DNA from: Kribbella sp. ALI-6-A
Lineage (GTDB): Bacteria > Actinomycetota > Actinomycetes > Propionibacteriales > Kribbellaceae
Length of the DNA stretch: 64,000 bases
Assembly (NCBI RefSeq): GCF_001984195.1
Contig: NZ_MTQN01000012.1
Coordinates: 1,054,001-1,118,000, forward strand
Reading direction: 5' to 3'
Shown: positions 8,185 through 15,524 of the stretch, in pieces
Layout of the letters: each line of letters begins with the position of its first letter
Position numbering within the stretch: the stretch's first letter is position 1
Notes under the pieces: generated by a model
What the model saw: the letters and a program-made list of their open reading frames with translations, nothing else
Told to the model about the DNA's origin: nothing
Database searches by the model: none
Position numbers and translations under genes: made by a program

Positions 8185-8736
8185 TCAGGCGGTCGTCACG
8201 TACTGGCCGTCGTGGTAGAGCAGCGGGTCGTGCTCGCGCCGCTCGGCGTGCACGGCCAGGCGGGCGACGACGATGTGGTTGCTGCCGACGGCGAACCGGT
8301 GCTCGACCAGCGCGCGCAGGTAGCTCGGGGCGTCGTCCAGCACGGGCTCGCCGGTCCGCAGCCGGGACCAGCGGGTCGGCTCGGCGAACCGGTCGATGCC
8401 ACTGGTCGCGAACCGGCCGGCCAGATCGCGCTGGCGAGCGTCCAGGAAGTTGATTACCACGCTCTGCGTGGACTGGATCGCCGGCCAGGCGGACGCCGTG
8501 GTGGCGATCGAGAACGAGACCAGCGGCGGCAGCGAGCTGACCGAGACCAGCGACGTCGCGGTGAAACCGGCCGGGCCGTGGCCCGCGTCGGCGGTGATCA
8601 CGACGACGCCGGCGGCGTGCCGGCGGAACACGCTGCGGAACACGTCGGCGTCGACGGTCCGCTCGTCGAGGTGGTCGGGCACGACGGTGAGCCCGGCTCG
8701 GGTCTTCTGGGCAGGGTTGAACGCATGGACGGACAT
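8185..8736 (-). CDS. NAD(P)H:flavin oxidoreductase for the FMN monooxygenase
   Basis: A 183-residue flavin-reductase-domain protein of the HpaC/DszD-like split-barrel class, which supplies reduced flavin to two-component monooxygenases. Family segments are FRRHAAGVVVITAD, GPAGFTATSLVSVSSLPPLVSFSI and VINFLDARQRDLAGRFA. It is the first gene of the operon, 17 bases ahead of the lipoprotein gene. ATG 8736 has GAGGGAG upstream. The long leader region before it contains a small ORF ending in the cysteine-leader motif. Confidence 0.92.
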   Translation of the reverse strand: MSVHAFNPAQKTRAGLTVVPDHLDERTVDADVFRSVFRRHAAGVVVITADAGHGPAGFTATSLVSVSSLPPLVSFSIATTASAWPAIQSTQSVVINFLDARQRDLAGRFATSGIDRFAEPTRWSRLRTGEPVLDDAPSYLRALVEHRFAVGSNHIVVARLAVHAERREHDPLLYHDGQYVTTA

Positions 8737-8882
8737 GGCGGCACTCCCTCGGGGCAGGGATGAACCCGGCGCGGACCTCTGCGACTACCGCGGCCGGTGT
8801 GGGTGGTGGTTCAGCGGACCCGGTGAACTCGGTCGAGGCCCGCGAGGCGGCGGCCCGCAACGGCGGGCCGGAACAGCGGCTG

Positions 8883-9017
8883 TCAGCGACAGGTCGCGCT
8901 GGCCGTGCGCATCTGGTCGATGACGCGGCGGCGGGTGAGCAGACGGGTGGTCAGCACCGGCAGCGCGAAGGGGAAGGCCCCTGCGCGGCTCTGGTGGTGC
9001 TGCCCGGTCGTCGTCAT
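8883..9017 (-). CDS. Cysteine-type leader peptide upstream of the sulfur operon
   Basis: A 44-residue ORF whose last residues are LLTRRRVIDQMRTASATCR and then stop. Actinobacteria often place a short uORF ending in a pattern close to RRRHVDLxRxASAxCR before sulfur-assimilation operons, where ribosome stalling at the near-terminal Cys codon reports cysteine supply. This ORF has that pattern and precedes the flavin reductase gene by 146 bases. ATG 9017 is the obvious start; a GTG inside would give about 24 residues, closer to the usual leader length, but no clear ribosome site decides it. The rest of the 397-base gap before the sigma factor gene shows no other gene. Confidence 0.7.
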   Translation of the reverse strand: MTTTGQHHQSRAGAFPFALPVLTTRLLTRRRVIDQMRTASATCR

Positions 9018-9133
9018 GTCAGCAACTGTCTCATCAAAGTCGACTGGAAAACTAGACAATCTCGCCATCCGGGACGGCCGTCCAGCAGCGAGCCGGCTCA
9101 CACGTCCGTTCCGCCGTGCGTTCTACTGACGTG

Positions 9134-9628
9134 ATGCCTGTGAAGAAGACCGGCCTGCCGCCGTTCCAGCTGCTCGTCGACGAGCACTGGCGCGATGTGG
9201 CCCGGCTGGCCCGTGCCCTGGCCGGTCCGGTCGACGGCGACGACGTCGCCCAGCGCGCCTGGGAGAAGGCGTTCGCGGCGTACCCGAAGCTCACCTCGGC
9301 GCGCAATCTGCGCAGCTGGTTGCTGACGATCACGGCCCGCTGCGCGACCGATCTGCACCGCGCCCGCAAACCACAGCGCCCGCTGGACGAGGCACCTCCA
9401 CTCACGGTCGACGGACCCGACGCCACGCAGTGGCCCGATCCAGAGCTCTGGAAGGCGGTGAGCGCGCTGCCCGAGCGGCAGCGGCAAGCCGTCACGCTGA
9501 AATACGTCGGCGACCTCGACCACCACGGAGTGGCCGCCGCCCTCGACACCACCCCGGCCGCGTCGCGTCGCCTGGTCAGCGACGCCCTGGCCACCTTGCG
9601 TGCCACCCTCGGAGTTGATGATGACTGA
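9134..9628 (+). CDS. ECF-like RNA polymerase sigma factor
   Basis: A 164-residue protein with sigma region 2 (LARALAGPVDGDDVAQRAWEKAF, then NLRSWLLTITARCATDLHR) and a region 4 helix-turn-helix (LPERQRQAVTLKYVGDLDHHGVAAALD). I start at ATG 9134; GTG 9131 is the alternative. It overlaps the alkyltransferase gene by 8 bp, so the two are cotranscribed and probably coupled. No anti-sigma gene is adjacent. Its pairing with a DNA alkylation repair gene suggests a role in alkylation response, which is inference from context. Confidence 0.85.
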   Translation: MPVKKTGLPPFQLLVDEHWRDVARLARALAGPVDGDDVAQRAWEKAFAAYPKLTSARNLRSWLLTITARCATDLHRARKPQRPLDEAPPLTVDGPDATQWPDPELWKAVSALPERQRQAVTLKYVGDLDHHGVAAALDTTPAASRRLVSDALATLRATLGVDDD

Positions 9629-10187
9629 TCTCGAACGCCGCCTGAGCGGTCTCGACGGACCGCCGGCCCGGCCGCCGGTCCTGCCGGAAGCCGACGTCTC
9701 CTACACCCTGCACGACACCCCGATCGGCCGGATGCTGCTGGCCACCGCCGCGGGCAAGGTCGTCGCCAGCTCGTTCGGCGACGAGGAGACGATGACGCAT
9801 CGGCTGGCGCGCGCGATCTCGCCGCGAGTGCTGCGTCAGTCGGCACCCTTGGACGACGTCCGGCGCCAGCTGGACGAATTTCTTGCCGGCCACCGAAAAA
9901 GTTTCGACCTGGCCATCGACCTGACGCTGGCGACGGATTTCCAGCGGCTCGTGCTGGCCGACCTGCCGCACCTCACCAGCTACGGCCGGACCACGACGTA
10001 CGGCGAACTCGCGGGTGAGATCGAGCGCCCGAAAGCGGCCCGGGCCGTCGGCACGGCGCTCGGCGCGAACCCGTTGTGCGTCGTGCTTCCGTGCCACCGG
10101 GTGATCGGCGCGAGCGGCGCCCTCACCGGGTACGCCGGTGGATTGGACGCAAAGCGTTTCCTTTTGAATCTTGAATCGAAAAGCTGA
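9621..10187 (+). CDS. ogt: Methylated-DNA-[protein]-cysteine S-methyltransferase
   Basis: A 188-residue suicide repair protein that transfers alkyl groups from O6-alkylguanine to its own cysteine. The active-site motif is PCHRV with Cys158, preceded by YGRTTTYGELAGEI and the conserved Asn in LGANPLCVV. The N-terminal 40 residues are a non-catalytic extension. GGAG at 9611-9614 gives good spacing to ATG 9621; ATG 9618 is possible. It overlaps the sigma factor gene and is followed by a perfect terminator hairpin, so the transcript is bicistronic. Confidence 0.93.
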   Translation: MTDLERRLSGLDGPPARPPVLPEADVSYTLHDTPIGRMLLATAAGKVVASSFGDEETMTHRLARAISPRVLRQSAPLDDVRRQLDEFLAGHRKSFDLAIDLTLATDFQRLVLADLPHLTSYGRTTTYGELAGEIERPKAARAVGTALGANPLCVVLPCHRVIGASGALTGYAGGLDAKRFLLNLESKS

Positions 10188-10227
10188 GTTTTCCAACGGG
10201 CTCCGGAAAACATTTACACTCGAGCCA

Positions 10228-10271
10228 GAAAGAAGCAGGTCCCCATTGTGGAGTGGGGACCTGCTTCTTTC
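10228..10271. terminator. Bidirectional terminator
   Basis: Perfect 17-bp inverted repeat GAAAGAAGCAGGTCCCC / GGGGACCTGCTTCTTTC with a 10-base loop; the A-run on one side and T-run on the other make it a classic terminator in both directions, between the convergent ogt and methyltransferase genes. Confidence 0.92.
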
Positions 10272-10284
10272 ATTACCTGACGCG

Positions 10285-10962
10285 TCAGTTGTGTGGTTGG
10301 TGGATTTCCAGGATCAGCCGGCGCCGGCCGTCCCAGTCGCGTTTGTAGACCTGGTAGTCCTTGATCCCGGCCGCCGCGCAGAGCCGGCCGTAGCTCGCCT
10401 CGTCGTGAATGAAGTGAATGCTGCTGGAGCCGAAGTGCTCGGTGGTGACGATCCGGTGCTCGGGGCCCTGGCGCAGACCGTTCGCGATCTCCGACGCGGT
10501 CGCCGGTCCCCACACCGGGCCCTCGATGACGGCCAGGCCGCCGGGCTTGAGCACGCGGGAGATCTCCCAGATCGCCGACAGCTGCTCGTCCTCACCGAAC
10601 AGCTCGTGGAACGCCGTCCACAGGCAGATCACCGCGTCGAAGGAGTCCGAGCGGTACGGCAGGTCGGTCATCGAACCGATCGCCCAGTCGACCTGGAGTT
10701 CCTCTTCGGCCGCCTTCGCCCGGCCGGCCTCGACCAGGTTCGGGGAGATGTCGAGAGCACGGACGACCTTGCCGGCCTTGCGCAACGGAATCGCGATCCG
10801 GCCGTAGCCGCAACACAGGTCGAGCACCGATTCGCGGCCCTCGAGCAGTTCCTCGACGGCTTTCACGACGGCTGCGTCCCGCTCGGGCGTGGTACGCGCG
10901 GCCAGACCCTCGGCGCCGAGTTCGGCGTACTCGGCCCGGCTGCGCAGTGCGGAGTTCAGCAT
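10285..10962 (-). CDS. Class I SAM-dependent methyltransferase
   Basis: A 225-residue Rossmann methyltransferase. Motif I is VLDLCCGYGRIAIPL, motif II region VVRALDISPNLVEAG, and the post-I acidic and motif IV region is SFDAVICLWTAFHEL, followed by ISRVLKPGGLAVIEG. The fold and SAM binding are certain, the acceptor substrate is not. ATG 10962 gives a compact protein; the longer frame adds an Arg/Ser-rich unlikely extension. It is the gene downstream of cytX, 25 bases away, so the two may share a transcript. Confidence 0.85.
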   Translation of the reverse strand: MLNSALRSRAEYAELGAEGLAARTTPERDAAVVKAVEELLEGRESVLDLCCGYGRIAIPLRKAGKVVRALDISPNLVEAGRAKAAEEELQVDWAIGSMTDLPYRSDSFDAVICLWTAFHELFGEDEQLSAIWEISRVLKPGGLAVIEGPVWGPATASEIANGLRQGPEHRIVTTEHFGSSSIHFIHDEASYGRLCAAAGIKDYQVYKRDWDGRRRLILEIHQPHN

Positions 10963-10987
10963 TGCGCAAGTATTGCGATTTCTCCGG

Positions 10988-12316
10988 TCACTGTCTCCTC
11001 GAGCGTCCGATCGATCCGAAGGCCACCGCGGCGACCATCGAGACGACGATCGACGTGTACGTCGCACCGAGCCAGCTCGGCACCGGTTCGCCGCCGAACA
11101 GCTTCGCCTGCACGTCCAGCCAGAACGGCGACCAGCCGCTGACCGTGCCCGGGTTCACCAGCTGGTAGGCGACGAACCCGAACACCCAGGCGACCGCCGG
11201 CTGCCAGCGGAACGGCGCGGTGTCGCTGACGTCCCAGCGCATCCGGCAGACCACGAAGAAGTCCGCGATCGCGACCGCGAACAACGGGATGAAGACCGAG
11301 CCGATCAGGTAGAGGAACTGGGTGTAGTTGCCCAGGTCAACGAACAGCGCGAGGCCGGTGGCGAGGACGCCGATCCCGACCGACAGCCAGCGCCGGTCCA
11401 GGTGACCGACCAGGTTGTGCGCGGCCATCGTGGTCGAGTAGACGTTCGCGTAGGCCTCGTCCACCTCGTCGACCAGCAGTACGAACAACGCGATCGCGCC
11501 GGCCGGCAGGGTGACCAGCGCGGTGATCACGTCGGTGCTGTTGGTCTGCAGGGTCGCGACGGCCAGGACGCCGAGCGCGTAGTACAGGATCGCCGCCAGA
11601 CCGTAGCCGAGTGACGACCCGGCGAAGGCGGCCTTGTTCGTGCGCGAGTGCCGGGTGTAGTCGGCGGCCAGCGGTGCGAACGAGACGACTCCGGCCGCGG
11701 CCAGGTCGACGCCCGGCCAGAAGCCGAACACGCTGTCCTGCGGCAGATCGTGCACCGGCTTGCTGAGCACCTGGACGAACAGGTAGATCGATGCCAGCAG
11801 CACCAACCAGACCATGAACTTGCGCAGCAGCTTCACGCTGCCCAGCGGGCGAACGGCCATCGCGGTGGCGATCACGCCGGCCAGGATCACGAACAGCCAG
11901 CGCCAGCGCTCGCTGGTCACCGCGACCGCGGCCTGGGAGATCACGATGATCTCCATCGTCGCCCAGCCGATGTTCTGGGCGATGTTCAGCACCGTCGGCG
12001 CCATCGAACCGCGGCGACCGAACAGTCCCCGCAGGCTGGCCATCGCGGGCGCACCGGTCTGCGAGCCGAAGACGGCCGCGCCGCCGAGCACCAGAGCCCC
12101 GATCCCGCAGCCGACGACGACGGCGAGCAGGCCCTTCACCAGCGATCCGGTGTACGCCGCGACGAGCGCGCCGGTGACCGGGCCGAACAGCGAGATGCCG
12201 AGGTTGCCCCAGAGCGTGAACTGGTCGAAGAAGCCCAGTGTTCTCGGCGCATCGGTGGTGAGTACGAGCGGTGCCTCGGTCGTCGTACTGGGTTTGCGGA
12301 CAGCAGTCGTGGTCAT
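10988..12316 (-). CDS. cytX: Putative hydroxymethylpyrimidine transporter CytX (NCS1 family)
   Basis: A 442-residue integral membrane protein of the nucleobase-cation-symport-1 family with about 12 membrane segments; ENTRY-type landmarks include FTLWGNLGISLFGPVTG and the Asp-rich LLVDEVDEAYANVY. The TPP riboswitch directly upstream identifies the cargo class: it should import a thiamine precursor, most likely hydroxymethylpyrimidine, rather than cytosine. The start is ATG 12316, right behind the aptamer, whose 3' strand (AGGGAGCAGG) overlaps the ribosome site, so thiamine pyrophosphate would block translation. Confidence 0.9.
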   Translation of the reverse strand: MTTTAVRKPSTTTEAPLVLTTDAPRTLGFFDQFTLWGNLGISLFGPVTGALVAAYTGSLVKGLLAVVVGCGIGALVLGGAAVFGSQTGAPAMASLRGLFGRRGSMAPTVLNIAQNIGWATMEIIVISQAAVAVTSERWRWLFVILAGVIATAMAVRPLGSVKLLRKFMVWLVLLASIYLFVQVLSKPVHDLPQDSVFGFWPGVDLAAAGVVSFAPLAADYTRHSRTNKAAFAGSSLGYGLAAILYYALGVLAVATLQTNSTDVITALVTLPAGAIALFVLLVDEVDEAYANVYSTTMAAHNLVGHLDRRWLSVGIGVLATGLALFVDLGNYTQFLYLIGSVFIPLFAVAIADFFVVCRMRWDVSDTAPFRWQPAVAWVFGFVAYQLVNPGTVSGWSPFWLDVQAKLFGGEPVPSWLGATYTSIVVSMVAAVAFGSIGRSRRQ

Positions 12317-12320
12317 CTGA

Positions 12321-12427
12321 CCTGCTCCCTACGCCGGCATTACCCGGTCAGGTTCAGGCGGTCGGCGACCCGGCTGATGCTTGTCGCCCTCTCAGCCCGC
12401 AATCCGGTGCGAGCTCCCGCGGAGGTA
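12321..12427 (-). promoter_or_regulatory. TPP riboswitch (thi box) controlling cytX
   Basis: Read on the minus strand the region contains GGCTGAGAGGGCGA, a variable P3 arm, GAACCTGACCGGGTAAT, then GCCGGCGTAGGGA, matching the conserved THI-element core in order and spacing. The final AGGGA lies about ten bases before the cytX ATG, so aptamer folding can sequester the ribosome binding site. Confidence 0.95.
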
Positions 12428-12433
12428 TGTCGT

Positions 12434-12457
12434 TATCGCGTCAACGATATCGCGTCA
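12434..12457. repeat. 10-bp direct repeat in the cytX promoter region
   Basis: TATCGCGTCA occurs at 12434-12443 and again at 12448-12457, four bases apart. The second copy covers the stop codon of the hydrolase gene. It lies immediately upstream of the riboswitch where the cytX promoter must be if cytX has its own. Confidence 0.5.
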
Positions 12458-13117
12458 TCGAGCTTTGTATACACCGGCTGCCCGGTGGATGAACGCGGCC
12501 AGGTCCCGGCCGTTGGTCAGCACCGGCATGTGCGAGCCGCTCGGCAGCGTCCAGGCCTCGCCTCCGGCCAGGTCGGCGACCCGCTGGGCCCACTGCGACG
12601 GGCAGAGGCTGTCATGGGGACAGCGCAGCACAACGGTCGGTACGCCGACGTGCGGCATCGCGGCGGCGAGGTCGTAGTGCCGTACGACCGCCTCGGCGCG
12701 GGCCATCGCCCGAAACGTCGTGCGGAAGTACTGCTTGGTCAGGGTCGGGATCAGGTACGGCCGCTCCCAGACGGCGGAACGGACCCAGCGGCCGGCCAGG
12801 GTCGGCCAGCCGGAGGCCTCGATGTCGCCGGTCGGGCCGAGCAGGACGAGCCCGGAGACGAGGTCCGGACGGGAGACCGCGACCTCGACCACGACGTGAC
12901 AGCTCGCCGAGTGGCCGACGAGAACCGATGGCTCTTTCAGCTGCGTGGCGAGCCGGTCGGCGAGGGCTTGCACGCGGAGGTCGTCGCCGGGGCTGGTGGG
13001 CTCGCCGAAACCGGGCAGGGTGACGACCTCGGACGGGATCTCGAGGTGTTTGCGGGTCGGGCCGTAGGCCTCCGGGCCGAGCCCGAGGCCGGGCACCAGC
13101 ACGACGGATGCGGTCAT
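12455..13117 (-). CDS. Alpha/beta hydrolase
   Basis: A 220-residue cytosolic hydrolase. The start VVLVPGLGLGPEAYGP gives the oxyanion-hole region, LVGHSASCHVVVEVAV contains the nucleophile elbow (GHSAS), CPHDSLCP the acid, and GSHMPVLTN the catalytic His. The substrate is unknown. ATG 13117 overlaps the TGA of the upstream membrane-protein gene by 4 bp, so the two are translationally coupled and form an operon running into the cytX region. Confidence 0.87.
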   Translation of the reverse strand: MTASVVLVPGLGLGPEAYGPTRKHLEIPSEVVTLPGFGEPTSPGDDLRVQALADRLATQLKEPSVLVGHSASCHVVVEVAVSRPDLVSGLVLLGPTGDIEASGWPTLAGRWVRSAVWERPYLIPTLTKQYFRTTFRAMARAEAVVRHYDLAAAMPHVGVPTVVLRCPHDSLCPSQWAQRVADLAGGEAWTLPSGSHMPVLTNGRDLAAFIHRAAGVYKAR

Positions 13118-13908
13118 TCCCACGGCGGCCTTTCGGGAGCGGGTTGCACGACCGGGTTGGGCACCTCCGGCCTCAACTCGCGGTACCCCAGTGCGAAACC
13201 GAGCGCGAGCACGAGCAGCCCGAACCCGCCCCACCCGTACGCCGTCGGCAGGCGGTGCAGCGTCTCGTCGATCGAGCCCATGCCGGTGCTGACGACCAGG
13301 CCGAGCCAGATCAGGATCGGGATCAGCGACAGCGCCACCAGGCCGAGGGCGGCGAGCTCCATCGGTTGGAGCTCCAGGCGCGCCTTACGGCGTACCTGGA
13401 CGTCGCGCAGCCACATCGCCAGCGCGGCGACCCCGACGACGAGGACCAGGAGCTGGCCGATCGTGTCCAGCACGTCGGTGCGGAGCGGGTGGTTGAGCGG
13501 GGAGCCGGGCGCCTGCGAGATCTCGCGCAGGGAGACCCGCTGGACCGAGACGACGAGCAGACCGTAGACGGCGGCGATCACCGCGGCCAGCAGGACGACG
13601 CGGGCGAGGCGGGGGTCGCGGCGCGGTTCAGGGCCGTAGCTGGGGAGCTGGTGGGATTGCGGGCTGGCGGGCGCGCCGTACGGGTGGCCGGGGCGGTAGT
13701 TGGGCGGCTGGGTGTAGCCGTACTCCATGTCGCTCGGCGGCTGGCCGTAGCCGTAGCCCGGCGACTGCTGCTGCTCGGTGGCGTCCGGGGACTGGGTGTA
13801 GCTGGGGGCGTCGTGGCCGTACGGGACCGGCTTCGCGTAGTACTGGCTGCGGTCCGGCTCGTCCGGGTCGTCGCCGCGGCCGTAGGTGGGGAACTGGGGT
13901 GACGACAT
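13114..13908 (-). CDS. Membrane protein with Pro/Tyr/Gln-rich cytoplasmic N-terminus
   Basis: A 264-residue protein. Residues 1 to about 100 are disordered and rich in Pro, Tyr, Gly and Gln (YGYGQPP- and YGYTQPP-type repeats); four hydrophobic segments follow, beginning ARVVLLAAVIAAVYGLLVV and ending WGGFGLLVLALGFALGY, then a Pro-rich tail. Such low-complexity tails on small membrane proteins are common in actinobacteria. No enzyme motif is visible, and I do not recognise a named family. It precedes the hydrolase with a 4-bp overlap. Confidence 0.75.
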   Translation of the reverse strand: MSSPQFPTYGRGDDPDEPDRSQYYAKPVPYGHDAPSYTQSPDATEQQQSPGYGYGQPPSDMEYGYTQPPNYRPGHPYGAPASPQSHQLPSYGPEPRRDPRLARVVLLAAVIAAVYGLLVVSVQRVSLREISQAPGSPLNHPLRTDVLDTIGQLLVLVVGVAALAMWLRDVQVRRKARLELQPMELAALGLVALSLIPILIWLGLVVSTGMGSIDETLHRLPTAYGWGGFGLLVLALGFALGYRELRPEVPNPVVQPAPERPPWE

Positions 13909-13971
13909 CGTGGCTCCCTCGGCTCGGTCTTCTCGTCAGACTCTCACGAGCAGGGGCAGCTGAGCAGGAAC

Positions 13972-14841
13972 CTAGGTCGCTTTCGTCGTCGGCCAGGCGT
14001 TGGGCAGGCAGCCGCCGAGGCCCTTGGTCTGCTGCATCATCACCGGCGCCGGGGTGTTCGGCTGGTCGCAGCCGGAGTGACCGTGGCCGAGCGCGTGGCC
14101 GACCTCGTGGTTGACCAGGTAGTTGCGGTAGAGCCCGACGTCGCCCTTGTACTCCGGTACGGCGTACATCCAGCGCTTGGCGTTCAGCACGACGCGGTCC
14201 TCGACCCGGCAGGAGACCTCGCCGCCGGTCTTCAGCGGCAGGCAGAGCTTGTCGGTCAGGGTCGGCGTCGCGACGATGATGCGCAGGTCGACGTCGGCCT
14301 GGTCGGTCCGCTCGAAGCTGACCGGGTGCACCGCCTGCCAGCCCCGCGGGTCGGTCAGCGTCTGGTGCACCACCGCGGCGACCGCGGTGGGGTTCAGCGA
14401 CAGACCCTGCTCGATCTCGATCCGGTACGTCAGCTTGCCGACGTTCCGGGTGGCCTTGGCCGAGCCCGGGACGATGCTGAGCTTGCCGGTCGAGACCGTC
14501 ACGTTCGGCTTCGCGCCCTTGGGCGGCCGGGGCAGCGCCGGCGCCGGGCGCTGCGGCTTGGTCAGCGTCGGTGAGGCCGACGGCAGCTGGCTCGGGGTGA
14601 CGACCGGGAGCACCGGGGGCTGGGCGACGGCGGTCTGCTCACCGAACTGGGCGGCGAGATTCTGCCGGCCGGCGTCCGGGTGCACGACCATCACGGTGCC
14701 GAGCACGGCCAGCGCGGTCACCGAGAACCACTGCGCCCGGTACGACTTCTTCCGGGTGTGCCGCCCGGCCCGGCGCCGGCGCGCGGACCTGGACACACGC
14801 GTGCCCGTCCGCTCGTCGTTCCGCCGGGTGGTCATGTCCAT
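13972..14841 (-). CDS. DUF3152 secreted or membrane-anchored zinc metalloprotease
   Basis: A 289-residue protein. Residues 1-35 are highly basic, one hydrophobic segment (WFSVTALAVLGTVMVV) anchors or exports it, a Pro-rich linker follows, and the C-terminal half is the actinobacterial DUF3152 domain. The zinc site HEVGHALGHGHSGC follows the HExxHxxGxxH metzincin pattern, and paired cysteines suit an extracellular protein. The cleaved substrate is unknown. ATG 14841 is used; ATG 14835 is an equal choice. Confidence 0.87.
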   Translation of the reverse strand: MDMTTRRNDERTGTRVSRSARRRRAGRHTRKKSYRAQWFSVTALAVLGTVMVVHPDAGRQNLAAQFGEQTAVAQPPVLPVVTPSQLPSASPTLTKPQRPAPALPRPPKGAKPNVTVSTGKLSIVPGSAKATRNVGKLTYRIEIEQGLSLNPTAVAAVVHQTLTDPRGWQAVHPVSFERTDQADVDLRIIVATPTLTDKLCLPLKTGGEVSCRVEDRVVLNAKRWMYAVPEYKGDVGLYRNYLVNHEVGHALGHGHSGCDQPNTPAPVMMQQTKGLGGCLPNAWPTTKAT

Positions 14842-14918
14842 TCACCCTAGCGACTCACGGGTAATTCCCGAAAGCCCACTCACGTCAGCTTCAGGTCAAG
14901 ACGGGGTACCGAGGCCGG

Positions 14919-15524
14919 GTGACCCTTCTCGATCCCCTTGTCGTCGCCCGCGCCGAAGTCCTGAAAGTGGAATTCCTCACCTCGGTCCGGCCGGAACCGG
15001 ACCCGCGGGTGACGGAGTACTGGGAGAGGTATCGGGAGGTGTTCGCCGGTGGTGGTGACGCGCAGGACCTGAAGGACTTCGCCAACTCCCCGGTCGGCGG
15101 GAGTCCGGGAAACATGTCGGTGTTCAACCAGGCGTGGAACGAGCTCGGCGCGGAGGCCGCGGCGGCCGCCGTGCGGGAGAGCGTGAACTATCTGCTGTCC
15201 GGCCCCGGCGTACTGGAGGAACGGCTGACCGAGCTGATCCGGGGCCGCCGCGGGCTCAACGGCTTCCGCGAGGCGTTGCTCACCAAGGTGCTGTGCGTGA
15301 TGTATCCCGACCGCTTCCTCACCCTGCTCAAGTACGCCGGCCGGCTGGGCAAGCAGGGCATCGCCCAGCAGCTCTGGCAGCTCGACCTGCCCGACTCCAC
15401 CCCGTCGACCATCGGTGAGCGGATCGTCGAGAGCAACGACCTGCTGCTCGAACTGGCCGGCGAAGGGTTCGGGACGGCCCAGCACGCGTCGTCGTTCCTG
15501 TGGTGGGCCCGGGACCAGGTCTAG
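14919..15524 (+). CDS. Stand-alone McrB-N-like protein, function unknown
   Basis: A 201-residue soluble protein. The segment LLTKVLCVMYPDRFLTLLKYAGRL, then IGERIVESNDLLLEL and the closing FLWWARD resemble the N-terminal DNA-recognition region that precedes the AAA domain in some actinobacterial McrB-type restriction proteins. Here that region stands alone without an ATPase or nuclease. The GTG start at 14919 has no clear ribosome site. Its TAG overlaps the stop of the convergent AAA ATPase gene. The family resemblance is from memory and tentative. Confidence 0.55.
   Translation: MTLLDPLVVARAEVLKVEFLTSVRPEPDPRVTEYWERYREVFAGGGDAQDLKDFANSPVGGSPGNMSVFNQAWNELGAEAAAAAVRESVNYLLSGPGVLEERLTELIRGRRGLNGFREALLTKVLCVMYPDRFLTLLKYAGRLGKQGIAQQLWQLDLPDSTPSTIGERIVESNDLLLELAGEGFGTAQHASSFLWWARDQV

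Noticed and set aside
4235..9017. An EDTA/NTA degradation operon based on the NtaA-like monooxygenase
   Set aside because: The SsuABC-type transporter and the cysteine-type leader peptide point to sulfur nutrition instead, although the enzyme family alone does not exclude chelates.
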